DNA of 64,000 bases, taken from BCD1 sp965230565 (GTDB lineage: Bacteria; Bacteroidota; Bacteroidia; Chitinophagales; Saprospiraceae). The notes beneath the pieces are model-generated. The model saw nothing but the letters and a program-made list of their open reading frames with translations. It ran no database searches and was not told the DNA's origin. This document shows, one piece after another, positions 19,658 to 27,824 of this stretch. Position numbers and translations under genes: made by a program. The DNA is taken from the NCBI GenBank assembly GCA_965230565.1, contig CBDDLH010000016.1, positions 124,001 through 188,000 of the forward strand. Direction: 5' to 3'. Each line of letters opens with the position of its first letter. The stretch's first letter is position 1.

Positions 19658-20137
19658 ATGGTACGACTTATTATCTCTATCTTTATTATTCACGGTTGTC
19701 TGAGCTTTGGTTTTGCTCAGAAAAATGAGTTGTCTCAACTCCAGCCTTCCTTTATGGCCATTATTGTTAGCGAAATTGAAACATCTGTAAACTGGTATCA
19801 GGAAATGCTTGGGTTTGAAGTCGAAAATCGCTTAGACCTTCCCGACCGGGGACTTTGGCAGGCGAATTTGAAAAACCAGGGTATGCGGCTTGAATTGATT
19901 CAGACAAGTTCTATGATTAATTCACAGGAATTATTATCGGAAAGGGGAAGTAAAGTTAAGCTCACCGGTTTTTTTAAAATTGGATTCACTGTGAAAAATT
20001 TTGATGATCAGCTTTCATTTTTGGAATCAGGGAAGGTGAAAATTCATGGTGGGGTAGTAGCTGATCCGGTTACCGGAAAAAGAATGGTGATTGTTCTTGA
20101 TCCTGATGGGAACAGGATACAGTTGTTTGAGCAATAA
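19658..20137 (+). CDS. Secreted VOC (glyoxalase-fold) family protein
   Basis: The 159-residue precursor has a signal peptide (IFIIHGCLSFGFAQ), then a single vicinal-oxygen-chelate domain: FMAIIVSEIETSVNWYQEMLGFEV at the start and VVIVLDPDGNRIQLFEQ-type ending (MVIVLDPDGNRIQLFE). VOC proteins bind a metal and act as lyases, dioxygenases or drug-binding proteins. An exported version is less common. The substrate cannot be inferred. It is monocistronic, and a terminator for the convergent tRNA-Leu gene lies against its stop. Confidence 0.8.
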   Translation: MVRLIISIFIIHGCLSFGFAQKNELSQLQPSFMAIIVSEIETSVNWYQEMLGFEVENRLDLPDRGLWQANLKNQGMRLELIQTSSMINSQELLSERGSKVKLTGFFKIGFTVKNFDDQLSFLESGKVKIHGGVVADPVTGKRMVIVLDPDGNRIQLFEQ

Positions 20138-20166
20138 AAAAAGCCCGATCAGAACCTGATCAGACT
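20135..20166 (-). terminator. Terminator of tRNA-Leu(CAG)
   Basis: On the minus strand AGTCTGATCAG pairs with CTGATCGGGCT (two G-T pairs) and is followed by a run of seven Ts. It directly follows the tRNA-Leu gene. Confidence 0.8.
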
Positions 20167-20171
20167 TTAGG

Positions 20172-20253
<82 letters not shown>

Positions 20254-20268
20254 TTTTTAATGGAAGCG

Positions 20269-20299
20269 CAAATATCCGTAAAATTTAAGTAATTAGCAA
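20269..20299 (-). promoter_or_regulatory. Likely promoter of tRNA-Leu(CAG)
   Basis: On the minus strand a TTG lies 20 bases before GATATTTG, one mismatch from the Bacteroidota TAnnTTTG element. It sits about 15 bases upstream of the tRNA. Confidence 0.4.
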
Positions 20300-20362
20300 T
20301 AACTTTTTGATAAATAATTAGTTTTTATTTGAATGCGTATAATGAAATAAAAAACCACTCTG

Positions 20363-20617
20363 TTAGCTATTTTCTAATAATTTTCTAAGAAATCGTTTAC
20401 CCTTGGTTGTTTTAAGTTCTTTCTCTCGCTCCCTTGCTAACTTCCTTGAAGGAAATTCTTCATTAAGAAGTAAGATGAAAGGTCGATATGGCTTAGTTGT
20501 TTTGTTATAACCGTTGTTATGTTCACCAACTCGACGCTCAACATTATTGGTCAAACCAACATATATGTAGTTGCGTTCAAGACTTTTAAGCGCGTAAACG
20601 AAATAAGTCATTTTCAT
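20363..20617 (-). CDS. Small GIY-YIG nuclease domain protein
   Basis: The 84-residue protein starts MKMTYFVYALKSLERNYIYVGLTNN and continues with VERRVGEHNNG, giving a compact GIY-YIG (URI-type) domain in which the motif is V-Y-A...Y-V-G. The catalytic arginine (ERRVGEHN) and the C-terminal basic LAREREKELKTTKGKRF are typical of stand-alone Bacteroidota members. The frame stays open upstream, but that part is tRNA sequence, so I start at 20617. A TAACTTTA -7-like element overlaps this codon, so the ATG at 20611 on a leaderless mRNA is possible. It lies between two tRNA-Leu genes, 17 bp beyond the terminator of the second one. The family's natural target is unknown. Confidence 0.85.
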   Translation of the reverse strand: MKMTYFVYALKSLERNYIYVGLTNNVERRVGEHNNGYNKTTKPYRPFILLLNEEFPSRKLAREREKELKTTKGKRFLRKLLENS

Positions 20618-20633
20618 AAAGTTATTGGTTAAA

Positions 20634-20668
20634 CAAAAAAAGCCCAATACAAAAAAATGTATTGAGCT
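20634..20668 (-). terminator. Terminator of the tRNA-Leu(CAA) transcript
   Basis: On the minus strand AGCTCAATACA pairs with TGTATTGGGCT and is followed by seven Ts. It lies 10 bp after the intact tRNA-Leu(CAA) and would end the long transcript that includes the disrupted array. Confidence 0.85.
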
Positions 20669-20677
20669 TTTTATTAG

Positions 20678-20761
20678 TACCGAAGGCGGGAATCGAACCC
20701 GCACTCTGTTGCCAGAACTGGATTTTGAATCCAGCGCGTCTACCAATTCCGCCACTTCGGC
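20678..20761 (-). tRNA. tRNA-Leu(CAA), intact copy
   Basis: A complete class II tRNA: acceptor GCCGAAG/CTTCGGT, D-arm GGCGGAATTGGTAGACGC, anticodon stem CTGGA/TCCAG with loop TTCAAAA (anticodon CAA), variable arm, and T-arm GCGGGTTCGATTCCCGC. It is the last unit of a minus-strand series in which four disrupted, partial copies (20762-21336) come first. No loop inserts are present in this copy, so it is likely the functional gene. Confidence 0.95.
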
Positions 20762-21336
20762 AATTAATAGCGGTAGTTTTTATATTCATAAAGTTCTGTT
20801 GCCAGAACTGGATTTTGAACCTGCCTTCCATTTTTAATGGAAGGTCCAGCGCGTCTACCAACCTCCCAGCTTATAAACTTATGAGGCAGGTTCCGCCACT
20901 TCGGCAATTAATAGCGGTAGTTTTTATATTCATAAAGTTCTGTTGCCAGAACTGGATTTTGAACCTGCCTTCCATTTTTAATGGTAGGTCCAGCGCGTCT
21001 ACCAACCTCCCAGTTTATAAACTTGTGAGGCAGGTTCCGCCACTTCGGCAATTAATAGCGGTAGTTTTTATATTCATAAAGTTCTGTTGCCAGAACTGGA
21101 TTTTGAACCTGCCTTCCATTTTTAATGGTAGGTCCAGCGCGTCTACCAACCTCCCAGTTTACAAACTTGTGAGGCAGGTTCCGCCACTTCGGCAATTAAT
21201 AGCGGTAGTTTTTATATTCATAAAGTTCTGTTGCCAGAACTGGATTTTGAACCTGCCTTCCATTTTTAATGGAAGGTCCAGCGCGTCTACCAACCTCCCA
21301 GTTTATAAACTTGTGAGGCAGGTTCCGCCACTTCGG
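20761..21336 (-). repeat. Four tandem 144-bp units derived from the 5' part of tRNA-Leu(CAA), each with two hairpin inserts
   Basis: The units run 20761-20904, 20905-21048, 21049-21192 and 21193-21336, each exactly 144 bp and differing at only a few bases. On the minus strand each contains the tRNA 5' strand and D-arm, an insert of 29 bases in the D-loop (20862-20890 in the first unit), the anticodon stem, an insert of 25 bases at the 5' edge of the anticodon loop (20820-20844), the rest of the anticodon and variable arms, and then a 35-base leader identical to that before the intact tRNA. The T-arm and 3' acceptor strand are missing. The inserts start or end with CCTGCC/GGCAGG. The 25-base insert is a clean hairpin (CCTTCCATT with its complement). 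No protein is encoded. Confidence 0.9.
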
Positions 21337-21370
21337 CTTGTGGTCTATATTACTTGTCAACGACTTTCCG

Positions 21371-21895
21371 TCAACGGGACGCAAATGTAGCTAATTTTTC
21401 AGAAATACGCAATAAGTAACGTTTTTTTAGATAATAATTTTTCACCTCAAAAAGTTCCGCTTCAGACGTTTCTTCAACAGATTTTTTTTCGAGGATTTGA
21501 ATTACCTCATTACGTAATTGATTTTCAATATTTTGCAATTCATCGACTGAAGATTTTACGATTTCAGGATCGAAATCGAACTCCAGCTCCATTAGCTTTT
21601 CATTGAACTCCATCATGTCCATCAGGAATTCCTGCGGTATATCATTCTTGTTTTCTTCCGTGAGAATGTTCAGCTCCTCAAGAATATACTTCATTCTTAA
21701 ATCCTCATTGGATAAAACCTTATAGGCTTCATTGTTCAGACTGGACATTTGAAGGATCTCATGCTGCTTGTCTTCCGTTTCAGTAGTGAAGAAATCAGGA
21801 TGGTATTGTTTACTCTTTGTGTAATACGTCTTTTTCACCTGAGATGCATCAGGAGAAAAAGACATTGGAATAGCATAAAATTCGAAATAATTCAC
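21371..21895 (-). CDS. hscB: Fe-S cluster assembly co-chaperone HscB-like J-domain protein
   Basis: The 174-residue protein has an N-terminal J-domain (MNYFEFYAIPMSF...) with the invariant HPD motif (QYHPDFF) and a C-terminal helical domain with LMELEFDFDPEIV, the region by which HscB binds the scaffold IscU. It would deliver IscU to an Hsp70-type chaperone in iron-sulfur cluster assembly. The length fits the family. It begins 27 bp after the rseP stop on the same strand, so the two are probably co-transcribed. Confidence 0.85.
   Translation of the reverse strand: MNYFEFYAIPMSFSPDASQVKKTYYTKSKQYHPDFFTTETEDKQHEILQMSSLNNEAYKVLSNEDLRMKYILEELNILTEENKNDIPQEFLMDMMEFNEKLMELEFDFDPEIVKSSVDELQNIENQLRNEVIQILEKKSVEETSEAELFEVKNYYLKKRYLLRISEKLATFASR
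21382..21413 (-). promoter_or_regulatory. Likely promoter of the disrupted tRNA-Leu array
   Basis: On the minus strand ATTG, 20 bases and TACATTTG match the Bacteroidota promoter. Transcription would start near 21376, about 40 bases before the first disrupted unit, and run through the array and the intact tRNA to the terminator at 20634-20668. The element overlaps the 3' end of hscB. Confidence 0.55.
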
Positions 21896-21922
21896 GAAAA
21901 ATCCTTTTAAACGACAGGAAGG

Positions 21923-23254
21923 TTATTTATTTACAATAGCCCGGAAGACGTCGAGCCCATTGGCGTATAATAGAAGTCCTAATACTAGAATAAATCCAAT
22001 GGTATTGGCTACTTCGATTACACGGTCGCTTGGTTTTATACCTGTGATTACCTCAAAAATAAGGAACATCACATATCCGCCATCAAGTGCCGGGATAGGC
22101 AAAAGGTTCATAAAAGCCAGGATAAGGGAAAGAATGGCCGTCATAAGCCAGAAACGTTCCCAATTCCATTGTCCACCGAACATTTTACCAATGGAAGCGA
22201 ACCCTCCAAGACTCTCAGAAGCATCAATTTTACCTCTGGCCATTTGTCCGAATGCTTTGAGCTGTGTGAACAAAAAGTCGGTGCCCTTTGTAAATCCTGC
22301 CGGAAGTGCTTCGCTGTAGGTATAATCAATTCTTTCTAAATCAAAGCCAACAGAAGCTACACCGATCCTTCCTTTATCTGTGGTGGTCATGGCAAGACTC
22401 ATAGTATCCGTCTGGTTCCGTAATACACCGACCTCGATTTCAGTATCTTTCATATCGTTGACCGCTTTCGCAAACTGGTGATAGTAAGGAGTTGTTTCGC
22501 CATTCAAACTGATGATTCTGTCGTTTTTCTCCAGGCCGGCCTTTTCAGCTGGAGAATCTGCAAAAACACTATCAATTACAAAAAGCATCCTCGGCCTGAA
22601 AAGCACTTCATCCTTATTTCCATGGCTGATGAGTTCATTGGCCCATTTATCGTCAACAGGGATATCAACGATTTCACCTGCTCTTTCCACCTTAATATGA
22701 TCTGCATTATCAATACTAATAGCCTGAACCAGTAGTCTGTCATTGAATTGCTCAAAGGGCATTTCCCCGATGCTGATAATCTTGTCTCCATCCTGTAAAC
22801 CTAATTCCATTCCGAGACTGTCCACATAAATTCCTTCAGTGACCTGATCGGCAGGCAGGTATTCCTCTCCCCAAACCCACAAGACCATTCCGTAGATCAT
22901 AAATCCTAGAATAAAGTTGACCGTTACACCACCAAGCATGATGATCAATCGCTGCCATGCCGGTTTGGTTCTGAATTCCCAGGGTTGAGGTGGTTGCGCC
23001 ATTTGCTCCTTGTCAAAACTCTCATCAATCATTCCGGAAATCTTCACATAACCACCCAAAGGCAGCCATCCTATCCCATATTCCGTTTCACCGATCTTCT
23101 TTTTAAACAAGGAAAAACCTGCATCAAAAAACAGGTAAAATTTTTCTACTCGAGTTCCAAACAACCTCGCCGGGATGAAGTGTCCCATCTCATGAAGAAT
23201 AATCAGAATTGATAAGCTGAGTACCAATTGTCCGATCATTATTAATATATCCAT
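21923..23254 (-). CDS. rseP: RIP metalloprotease RseP
   Basis: This 443-residue intramembrane zinc protease (site-2 protease family) has the active-site HExxH in ILHEMGHF in the first helix and the second metal ligand in LLPIPALDGGYV near the C-terminus. Two PDZ-like domains lie between them (around residues 130-200 and 225-290). In the family it cleaves anti-sigma factors or leftover signal peptides within the inner membrane. The length is typical for Bacteroidota. It is followed by hscB on the same strand. Confidence 0.95.
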   Translation of the reverse strand: MDILIMIGQLVLSLSILIILHEMGHFIPARLFGTRVEKFYLFFDAGFSLFKKKIGETEYGIGWLPLGGYVKISGMIDESFDKEQMAQPPQPWEFRTKPAWQRLIIMLGGVTVNFILGFMIYGMVLWVWGEEYLPADQVTEGIYVDSLGMELGLQDGDKIISIGEMPFEQFNDRLLVQAISIDNADHIKVERAGEIVDIPVDDKWANELISHGNKDEVLFRPRMLFVIDSVFADSPAEKAGLEKNDRIISLNGETTPYYHQFAKAVNDMKDTEIEVGVLRNQTDTMSLAMTTTDKGRIGVASVGFDLERIDYTYSEALPAGFTKGTDFLFTQLKAFGQMARGKIDASESLGGFASIGKMFGGQWNWERFWLMTAILSLILAFMNLLPIPALDGGYVMFLIFEVITGIKPSDRVIEVANTIGFILVLGLLLYANGLDVFRAIVNK

Positions 23255-23386
23255 TCTCTAATTTGCTTATTTATGCTGTAAAACCTAAAAACAGGTATTT
23301 AACGACTTTTGTTGTGAAAGTCGGGCAAAAGTAAGAGTTCTTTTGCAATTATTCGACTCAGGGTTTTAAAAACACTACAAGGGGAT

Positions 23387-23394
23387 TAAATTTG
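23387..23394 (+). promoter_or_regulatory. -7 element directly before rsmE
   Basis: TAAATTTG matches TAnnTTTG exactly and ends only 4 bases before the GTG start, so the transcript may be leaderless. Confidence 0.45.
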
Positions 23395-23398
23395 CACG

Positions 23399-24100
23399 GT
23401 GAATATCTTTTATACAAACGATATTAGGAATGATCTGGCTTATCTTGGAGAGGAGGAAGCAGTCCATTGTGTCCGGGTTCTGCGCAAGCGGGAAGGAGAC
23501 GCAATTGTAATTATTGATGGTCAGGGGTCAATGTATGATGCGATATTGACTGAGACTTCCAAAAAGGTTTGTGTCGCCCAAATCCGGAAAGTGATCCAAA
23601 AAGACCATCAAAGGAATTACCAACTTCACGTAGCTATTGCCCCGACCAAGAATATTTCCCGGTTTGAATGGTTCCTGGAAAAAGCTACAGAAATTGGTAT
23701 CGATGAAATTACCCCCTTGCTTTGTGAACATTCGGAAAGAAAAAAAATCAGATTGGACCGGTTGGAAAAGATACTCTTATCTGCCACCAAACAATCTTTG
23801 AAGGCAACACTGCCGAAGTTGAATGATCTCATACCATTTAAAGAATTTGTAAGTCAGCCTCAGGAAAATTTCCATAAGTACCTTGGTTGGTGTGAAGAAG
23901 ACACAACGAAACAGCTCAAAGACCATTATCAAGCGGGGCAGAACGCGTGTTTTCTGGTAGGCCCTGAAGGAGGGTTTAGCATACAGGAGGTTTCACTAGC
24001 TAAAGAAAATGGTTTTGAAACCATCAGTTTTGGCCAAAGCCGTTTGAGGACAGAAACTGCCGGACTGGCGGCTTGTTTTGCAGTAAATTTGTTGAATTGA
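23399..24100 (+). CDS. rsmE: 16S rRNA (uracil-1498-N3)-methyltransferase
   Basis: The 233-residue protein methylates U1498 of 16S rRNA with S-adenosylmethionine and belongs to the SPOUT (trefoil-knot) methyltransferases. An N-terminal PUA-like domain (EEEAVHCVRVLRKREGD) is followed by the knot motifs FLEKATEIGIDEITPLLCEHSE, FLVGPEGGFS and FGQSRLRTETAGLAA. The start is GTG. Length and motifs are complete. The next gene begins 24 bp after the stop on the same strand. Confidence 0.95.
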   Translation: MNIFYTNDIRNDLAYLGEEEAVHCVRVLRKREGDAIVIIDGQGSMYDAILTETSKKVCVAQIRKVIQKDHQRNYQLHVAIAPTKNISRFEWFLEKATEIGIDEITPLLCEHSERKKIRLDRLEKILLSATKQSLKATLPKLNDLIPFKEFVSQPQENFHKYLGWCEEDTTKQLKDHYQAGQNACFLVGPEGGFSIQEVSLAKENGFETISFGQSRLRTETAGLAACFAVNLLN

Positions 24101-24124
24101 TTATTAATTTTTAAATGTATACAA

Positions 24125-25027
24125 ATGAAGACTATTAAGTTTATCATCATTGCAGTATTAGGATTTGGACTTTTCAGTTGTACCGGATCAAATGATGAAT
24201 TATGGTTCAACCCCGATGGGAGCGGAACCTATCAGTCCACCACGGACATGAGCCAAATGTTGCCCTTCCTAGCGATGGCAATGGAATCTGAGAAAGAAGG
24301 AGAAGGAGACGGGGAACTGGAAATAATTAAAGCCTTGTTTTCTGGTGAAAAGATTGACACTATTTTTCCGATGAAAAGCCTTTTAGATTTAGCAGCCAAG
24401 GAAGAGGAAAAGTCTGTCGATGAGCTTTTTCAGGAACTTGAACAGGAAATGCTTTCAACGGGCGAGGTTCCTGATTCTATAAGGTCTTCATTTAATAATT
24501 TCTTTGACTTTTTTAAAGCATTGAAATTTAGAATACAAATGGATAAAAAAGAAATGGTTTTCAATATTGGAACCATTTATGAATTTTCTGAATTTGGTCA
24601 GATGAAGATACTGGCTAATGATTTTGTAAGGCTCAGTCGTTACGTAGGAGAGCAAGAAGCAGAAGAGGAAGGAAGGGACTTTTCGCCTATGAGTGCATTT
24701 AACATGATCCAGTCTTCTATTAACAATATGCCTGACTATGTTATTGATGGTAATTATTTCAGGTATAAATTCAATGGGATGGATATGTCATCACTTATGG
24801 AGGACGGACCGGATGGAATTGGGGCAATGATGTCTCAGTTCATGGGGTCAGAAGATTATACCTTAACCATCCATTTACCAGGGAAGATAAAGAAAATCAA
24901 AGCGAATAATGATTCAGTCGAGAAGGTGGACAAGAAAACAATTGTGATAAAAACACCGTTGAAAGAGATGTACAACGCTGATTATAATTTTGACCTGGAA
25001 GTGAAATTTAAATCTAAAAAGAGATAA
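24125..25027 (+). CDS. Hypothetical lipoprotein
   Basis: The 300-residue precursor has a short signal peptide ending in the lipobox FSCTG, so it is lipid-anchored. The start of the mature part (DELWFNPDGSGTYQSTTDMSQM) is typical of Bacteroidota lipoproteins with a repeated beta-sheet sensor-like fold. The middle is acidic and helical. I do not recognise a named domain. It lies between rsmE and the DUF4159 gene with gaps of 24 and 6 bp, which suggests a small operon. Confidence 0.75.
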   Translation: MKTIKFIIIAVLGFGLFSCTGSNDELWFNPDGSGTYQSTTDMSQMLPFLAMAMESEKEGEGDGELEIIKALFSGEKIDTIFPMKSLLDLAAKEEEKSVDELFQELEQEMLSTGEVPDSIRSSFNNFFDFFKALKFRIQMDKKEMVFNIGTIYEFSEFGQMKILANDFVRLSRYVGEQEAEEEGRDFSPMSAFNMIQSSINNMPDYVIDGNYFRYKFNGMDMSSLMEDGPDGIGAMMSQFMGSEDYTLTIHLPGKIKKIKANNDSVEKVDKKTIVIKTPLKEMYNADYNFDLEVKFKSKKR

Positions 25028-25033
25028 TTAACT

Positions 25034-25702
25034 ATGAAGCACCTGCTGTTATTACCAGTTGTATTTATGTTGTTTGCTTTTACTGAGAACACTGTTGTTA
25101 ATGAACCACCCACTATTAAGTTGGCTTTATTAAAATACAACGGTGGGGGAGACTGGTATTCTAATCCAACATCACTGCCAAACCTGGCAGCATTTTGTAA
25201 CAGTCAACTCGGGACTAACTTTGAAAAGGACGAAGCCGTTGTTGAAGTCGGTAGTGCAGACCTTTACAGCTATCCTTTTGTCCATATGACAGGACATGGG
25301 AATGTGGTTTTCTCAGATTCAGAAGCCGAAAATCTGAGGAATTATCTGATGGCCGGAGGGTTCCTGCATATTGACGATAATTATGGAATGGACCCTTATG
25401 TTCGGGTAGCTATGAAAAAGGTCTTTCCAAATCAGGATTTTATCGAATTACCATTCGAACATGAGATCTATCATCAGAAGTTTGACTTCAAAAATGGATT
25501 GCCAAAAATTCACAAACACGATGAGAAACCTCCACAGGGATTTGGTCTTTTTTACGAAGGTCGATTAGTGGTTTTTTATACTTATGAATGTGATCTCGGT
25601 GATGGATGGGAAGATCCTGCTGTACACAAGGATCCGGAAGCCACCCGCAGGATGGCTTTACAAATGGGGTCGAACATTGTGCAATATGCCTTTGAGTACT
25701 AG
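25034..25702 (+). CDS. DUF4159 domain protein, exported
   Basis: The 222-residue precursor has a signal peptide (LLLLPVVFMLFAFT), then a DUF4159 domain. Visible family features are LALLKYNGGGDWYSNPTSLPNLAAF, FVHMTGHGNVVFSDSEAENLRNYL, GGFLHIDDNYGMD and FELPFEHEIYH-like LPFEHEIYH. The domain resembles a glutamine-amidotransferase-like fold. It occurs often in Bacteroidota, next to MoxR/VWA-type genes or alone. Function is unknown. It starts 6 bp after the lipoprotein gene and ends at a strong terminator. Confidence 0.88.
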   Translation: MKHLLLLPVVFMLFAFTENTVVNEPPTIKLALLKYNGGGDWYSNPTSLPNLAAFCNSQLGTNFEKDEAVVEVGSADLYSYPFVHMTGHGNVVFSDSEAENLRNYLMAGGFLHIDDNYGMDPYVRVAMKKVFPNQDFIELPFEHEIYHQKFDFKNGLPKIHKHDEKPPQGFGLFYEGRLVVFYTYECDLGDGWEDPAVHKDPEATRRMALQMGSNIVQYAFEY

Positions 25703-25707
25703 CAATG

Positions 25708-25742
25708 AAAAATCCTATTTCTCCAGGAAATAGGATTTTTTT
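25708..25742. terminator. Bidirectional rho-independent terminator
   Basis: AAAAATCCTATTTC pairs with its complement over a very short loop, with seven Ts on the plus side and Ts on the minus side. It ends the rsmE-DUF4159 operon and the convergent methyltransferase remnant. Confidence 0.88.
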
Positions 25743-25745
25743 ATG

Positions 25746-26394
25746 TTAGAACTTCAGCAGTTCAATAAACAACTCTCTGCCAAGCCTTGGTTTGATGGAG
25801 TTTTTACTGATCTCCATGATTTTTATTTCGAAATAAGTGGCGAAGTATCTTTCGTATTCTTCCGCTGTCCCTCCAAAAGGAGGGCCGTCCATGCCCATGT
25901 CTTCGGCAAATAGTACTCCCGCTAATTTTCGCCCGGAACCAATAGGTTGGCCGAATGCTGTGCGTAATCCATGCGTTGTTTTGGAGAGATGGCACAAAAG
26001 AAGGTTTGCTCCAAAATCAAATCTACCTGCAGGTCTAATTTAAAAAAGTCTCCAACAATCAGGTGTTCCGACGGAAAATCAGGGCAAGCTTTTCTGAGAT
26101 GTGAAAAAGCAGATTCAGCCCAATCACATACCATTACATTTTTAAATCCCTTTTGGTGAAGGTATATAGCTTCGTGAGCAAATCCCGCTCCGGGAATTAA
26201 GATCCGGATATTTTTATCAGAGATCCGATCGACATATTCTTTAATAGGAGTGGAAACGTATCCAATATTCCAGGGCGTATGTTTGTTTTTGTATCTGTTT
26301 TCCCAGAACCGGATTGGGTGAAATGCTCCATGGTCGATACTTTGGTATTTTTTGTTAATTTGATTTACCCTGGTGGCGAAATTTGCGTCAAATT
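25746..26394 (-). pseudogene. Thiopurine methyltransferase-like SAM methyltransferase remnant
   Basis: Joining two frames gives a class I SAM methyltransferase of the TPMT-like family: RFWENRYKNKHTPWNIGYVSTPIKEY, the SAM-binding ILIPGAGFAHEA, VCDWAESA, LILEQTFFCAISP and a C-terminal FEIKIMEISKN. One base is missing near 25927; adding a G restores VPGGKLAGVLFAED. The frame also has no in-frame ATG at its 5' end: the open frame begins inside the inverted-repeat element at 26385-26570, which may have removed the start. So it is probably a true pseudogene, or a gene with one sequencing error and an unusual start. Confidence 0.75.
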
Positions 26395-26570
26395 AGTGGT
26401 TTATCAGTATTTTTATTGCCCTGTGCTTTAGCGCAGGGTATAAGAATGACGAATGAGATTAGGGCTTCAGCCCTTTGTTATTAGCCTAAAAAGGCCTAAA
26501 GGCCTATGGTCTCTGTTATTTTTTATTATCCCTGCGCTAAAGCACAGGGCAATTGACACTAATTTGACGC
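26385..26570. repeat. Nested inverted-repeat element A (186 bp)
   Basis: The outer arms GCGTCAAATTAGTG (26385-26398) and its exact complement (26557-26570) enclose a second, 23-bp perfect inverted repeat (26416-26438 with 26530-26552) that contains CCCTGCGCTAAAGC. The centre has two more small palindromes (GGGCTTCAGCCC and AGGCCTAAAGGCCT). No reading frame is present. It resembles a MITE or REP-type palindromic element. It touches the 5' end of the methyltransferase remnant. Confidence 0.8.
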
Positions 26571-26629
26571 CAATCCCGCCAGGGGGAGGGACATTATCTT
26601 CCGCCTTTTTTAATGTTATTGTTGATAGA

Positions 26630-27824
26630 TCATTCTTCAAAGTTGATATCAATATCATCCGTATCGGTCGCTTTAGGCTCTTTGAATCTGACCTTTAATC
26701 TGTAATTGCTGTTCATGGAAGTGATAACCGGCAGGAACATGGTATTCATTAATTCTACAGCCTGTGTTTTCGACCGGTCAAATATATCGCTTTCGAAGGC
26801 TTCTTGTCTGAAAACCGTTCTCAGTTTATTGAATCCTTCATTGAGATTGACATCCTGAACTTCTCTTAGCCAGCCAATATCCAGTTTTTCGATTTTCGGA
26901 TAAACTTCATGGGAAAGAATTACAGGTTCGGGTAGGGTAATGGTGACAACATTAGCTTTGCTGTTGAGGTCAACCTGGAAATAGTCATCAAGGCGAAACC
27001 CGACTTTTTAAGACGCTGATTGCAGTAATCTGAATATCAGAAGTGGAAACGTTGACCCCCCAGATCTTGGTCTGCAATTGTTTGTTAATCCCCTTTTTAT
27101 CCCTTACTTCCATGGTGGCAAGTTCTGCAATTACCCTTTCCACCTTTTCCTGCAGCAAACCTTTGGAACGACTGAAATCCTCGATCGCTGCCCGGTCTTC
27201 CATCCTTTTAACAAGTGGTCTTAATGCTTCTGTCAAGGCTATTCCACAAGGTGTATCTACATTGGAGCCTTTGGCAAAAATAGCTCCGCCCTGAGTTTCC
27301 ACGAGTGTTGTGACGACCTGGTTTACAAAAAAGCAAGTGTATTTGGAAGCCACCTCATTCAAGACTTCAACCGCATTGGTCGATTCATTGTCGTACCAGG
27401 TTTGGTAAAGGGCTGAAGTAGTGTCCTTCAACGCTACAAAATCGTGGTAGTAAAGATTTTTGAGATAGGGATGATGTTTTTGATATTCATCCTCCAACTG
27501 ACCTTTTAATCGTTCATCAAGCCCCATGCGGTTGGCTACATGCCGGAGGATTGACATATTGAGATTGTAGACCAGTCTGTCAAATTCTTTTTTGTTTCGT
27601 TGAGGGTTCTCAAGAACCGCCATAGCTTCTTCCGGGTCCACATCCGCCTTAAAGTCGGCAGGCAGATAATTGATGGTCATTTCTTCGGGGATATTCTGGT
27701 AGCCCGATAGTTTTCCGGAATAATTCTTATATATGAGGATTCCGCCCAGGGTAAGCGCCAAAACCACGACGAGTAAACGTCCTATATTTTTGGCCCGGGA
27801 TGAAGTATCAATTTCAGGAGACAT
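26630..27824 (-). pseudogene. DUF4230-type membrane-anchored protein gene, single-base frameshift
   Basis: The first frame gives 278 residues with one N-terminal membrane helix (LLVVVLALTLGGILIYKNY). It breaks in a run of five Ts at 27005-27009. Removing one T continues the frame through GFRLDDYFQVDLNSKANVV and the DUF4230-like ITLPEPVILSHEVYPKIEKLDIGW to a stop at 26630, about 397 residues in total. The total length fits one extra base. The homopolymer context suggests a sequencing error, so the gene is probably intact. Function is unknown; the bulk of the protein should lie outside the cytoplasm. Confidence 0.75.

Noticed and set aside
20761..21336. CRISPR array
   Set aside because: The four units are contiguous and nearly identical over their whole length, with no variable spacers and no cas genes.
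20662..21390. A 242-codon plus-strand frame with a repeated WILNLPSIFNGRSSAS-type sequence
   Set aside because: It is only the translation of the 144-bp tRNA-derived units (144 is divisible by three, so the frame stays open). It has no start context or domain and runs against the tRNA direction.
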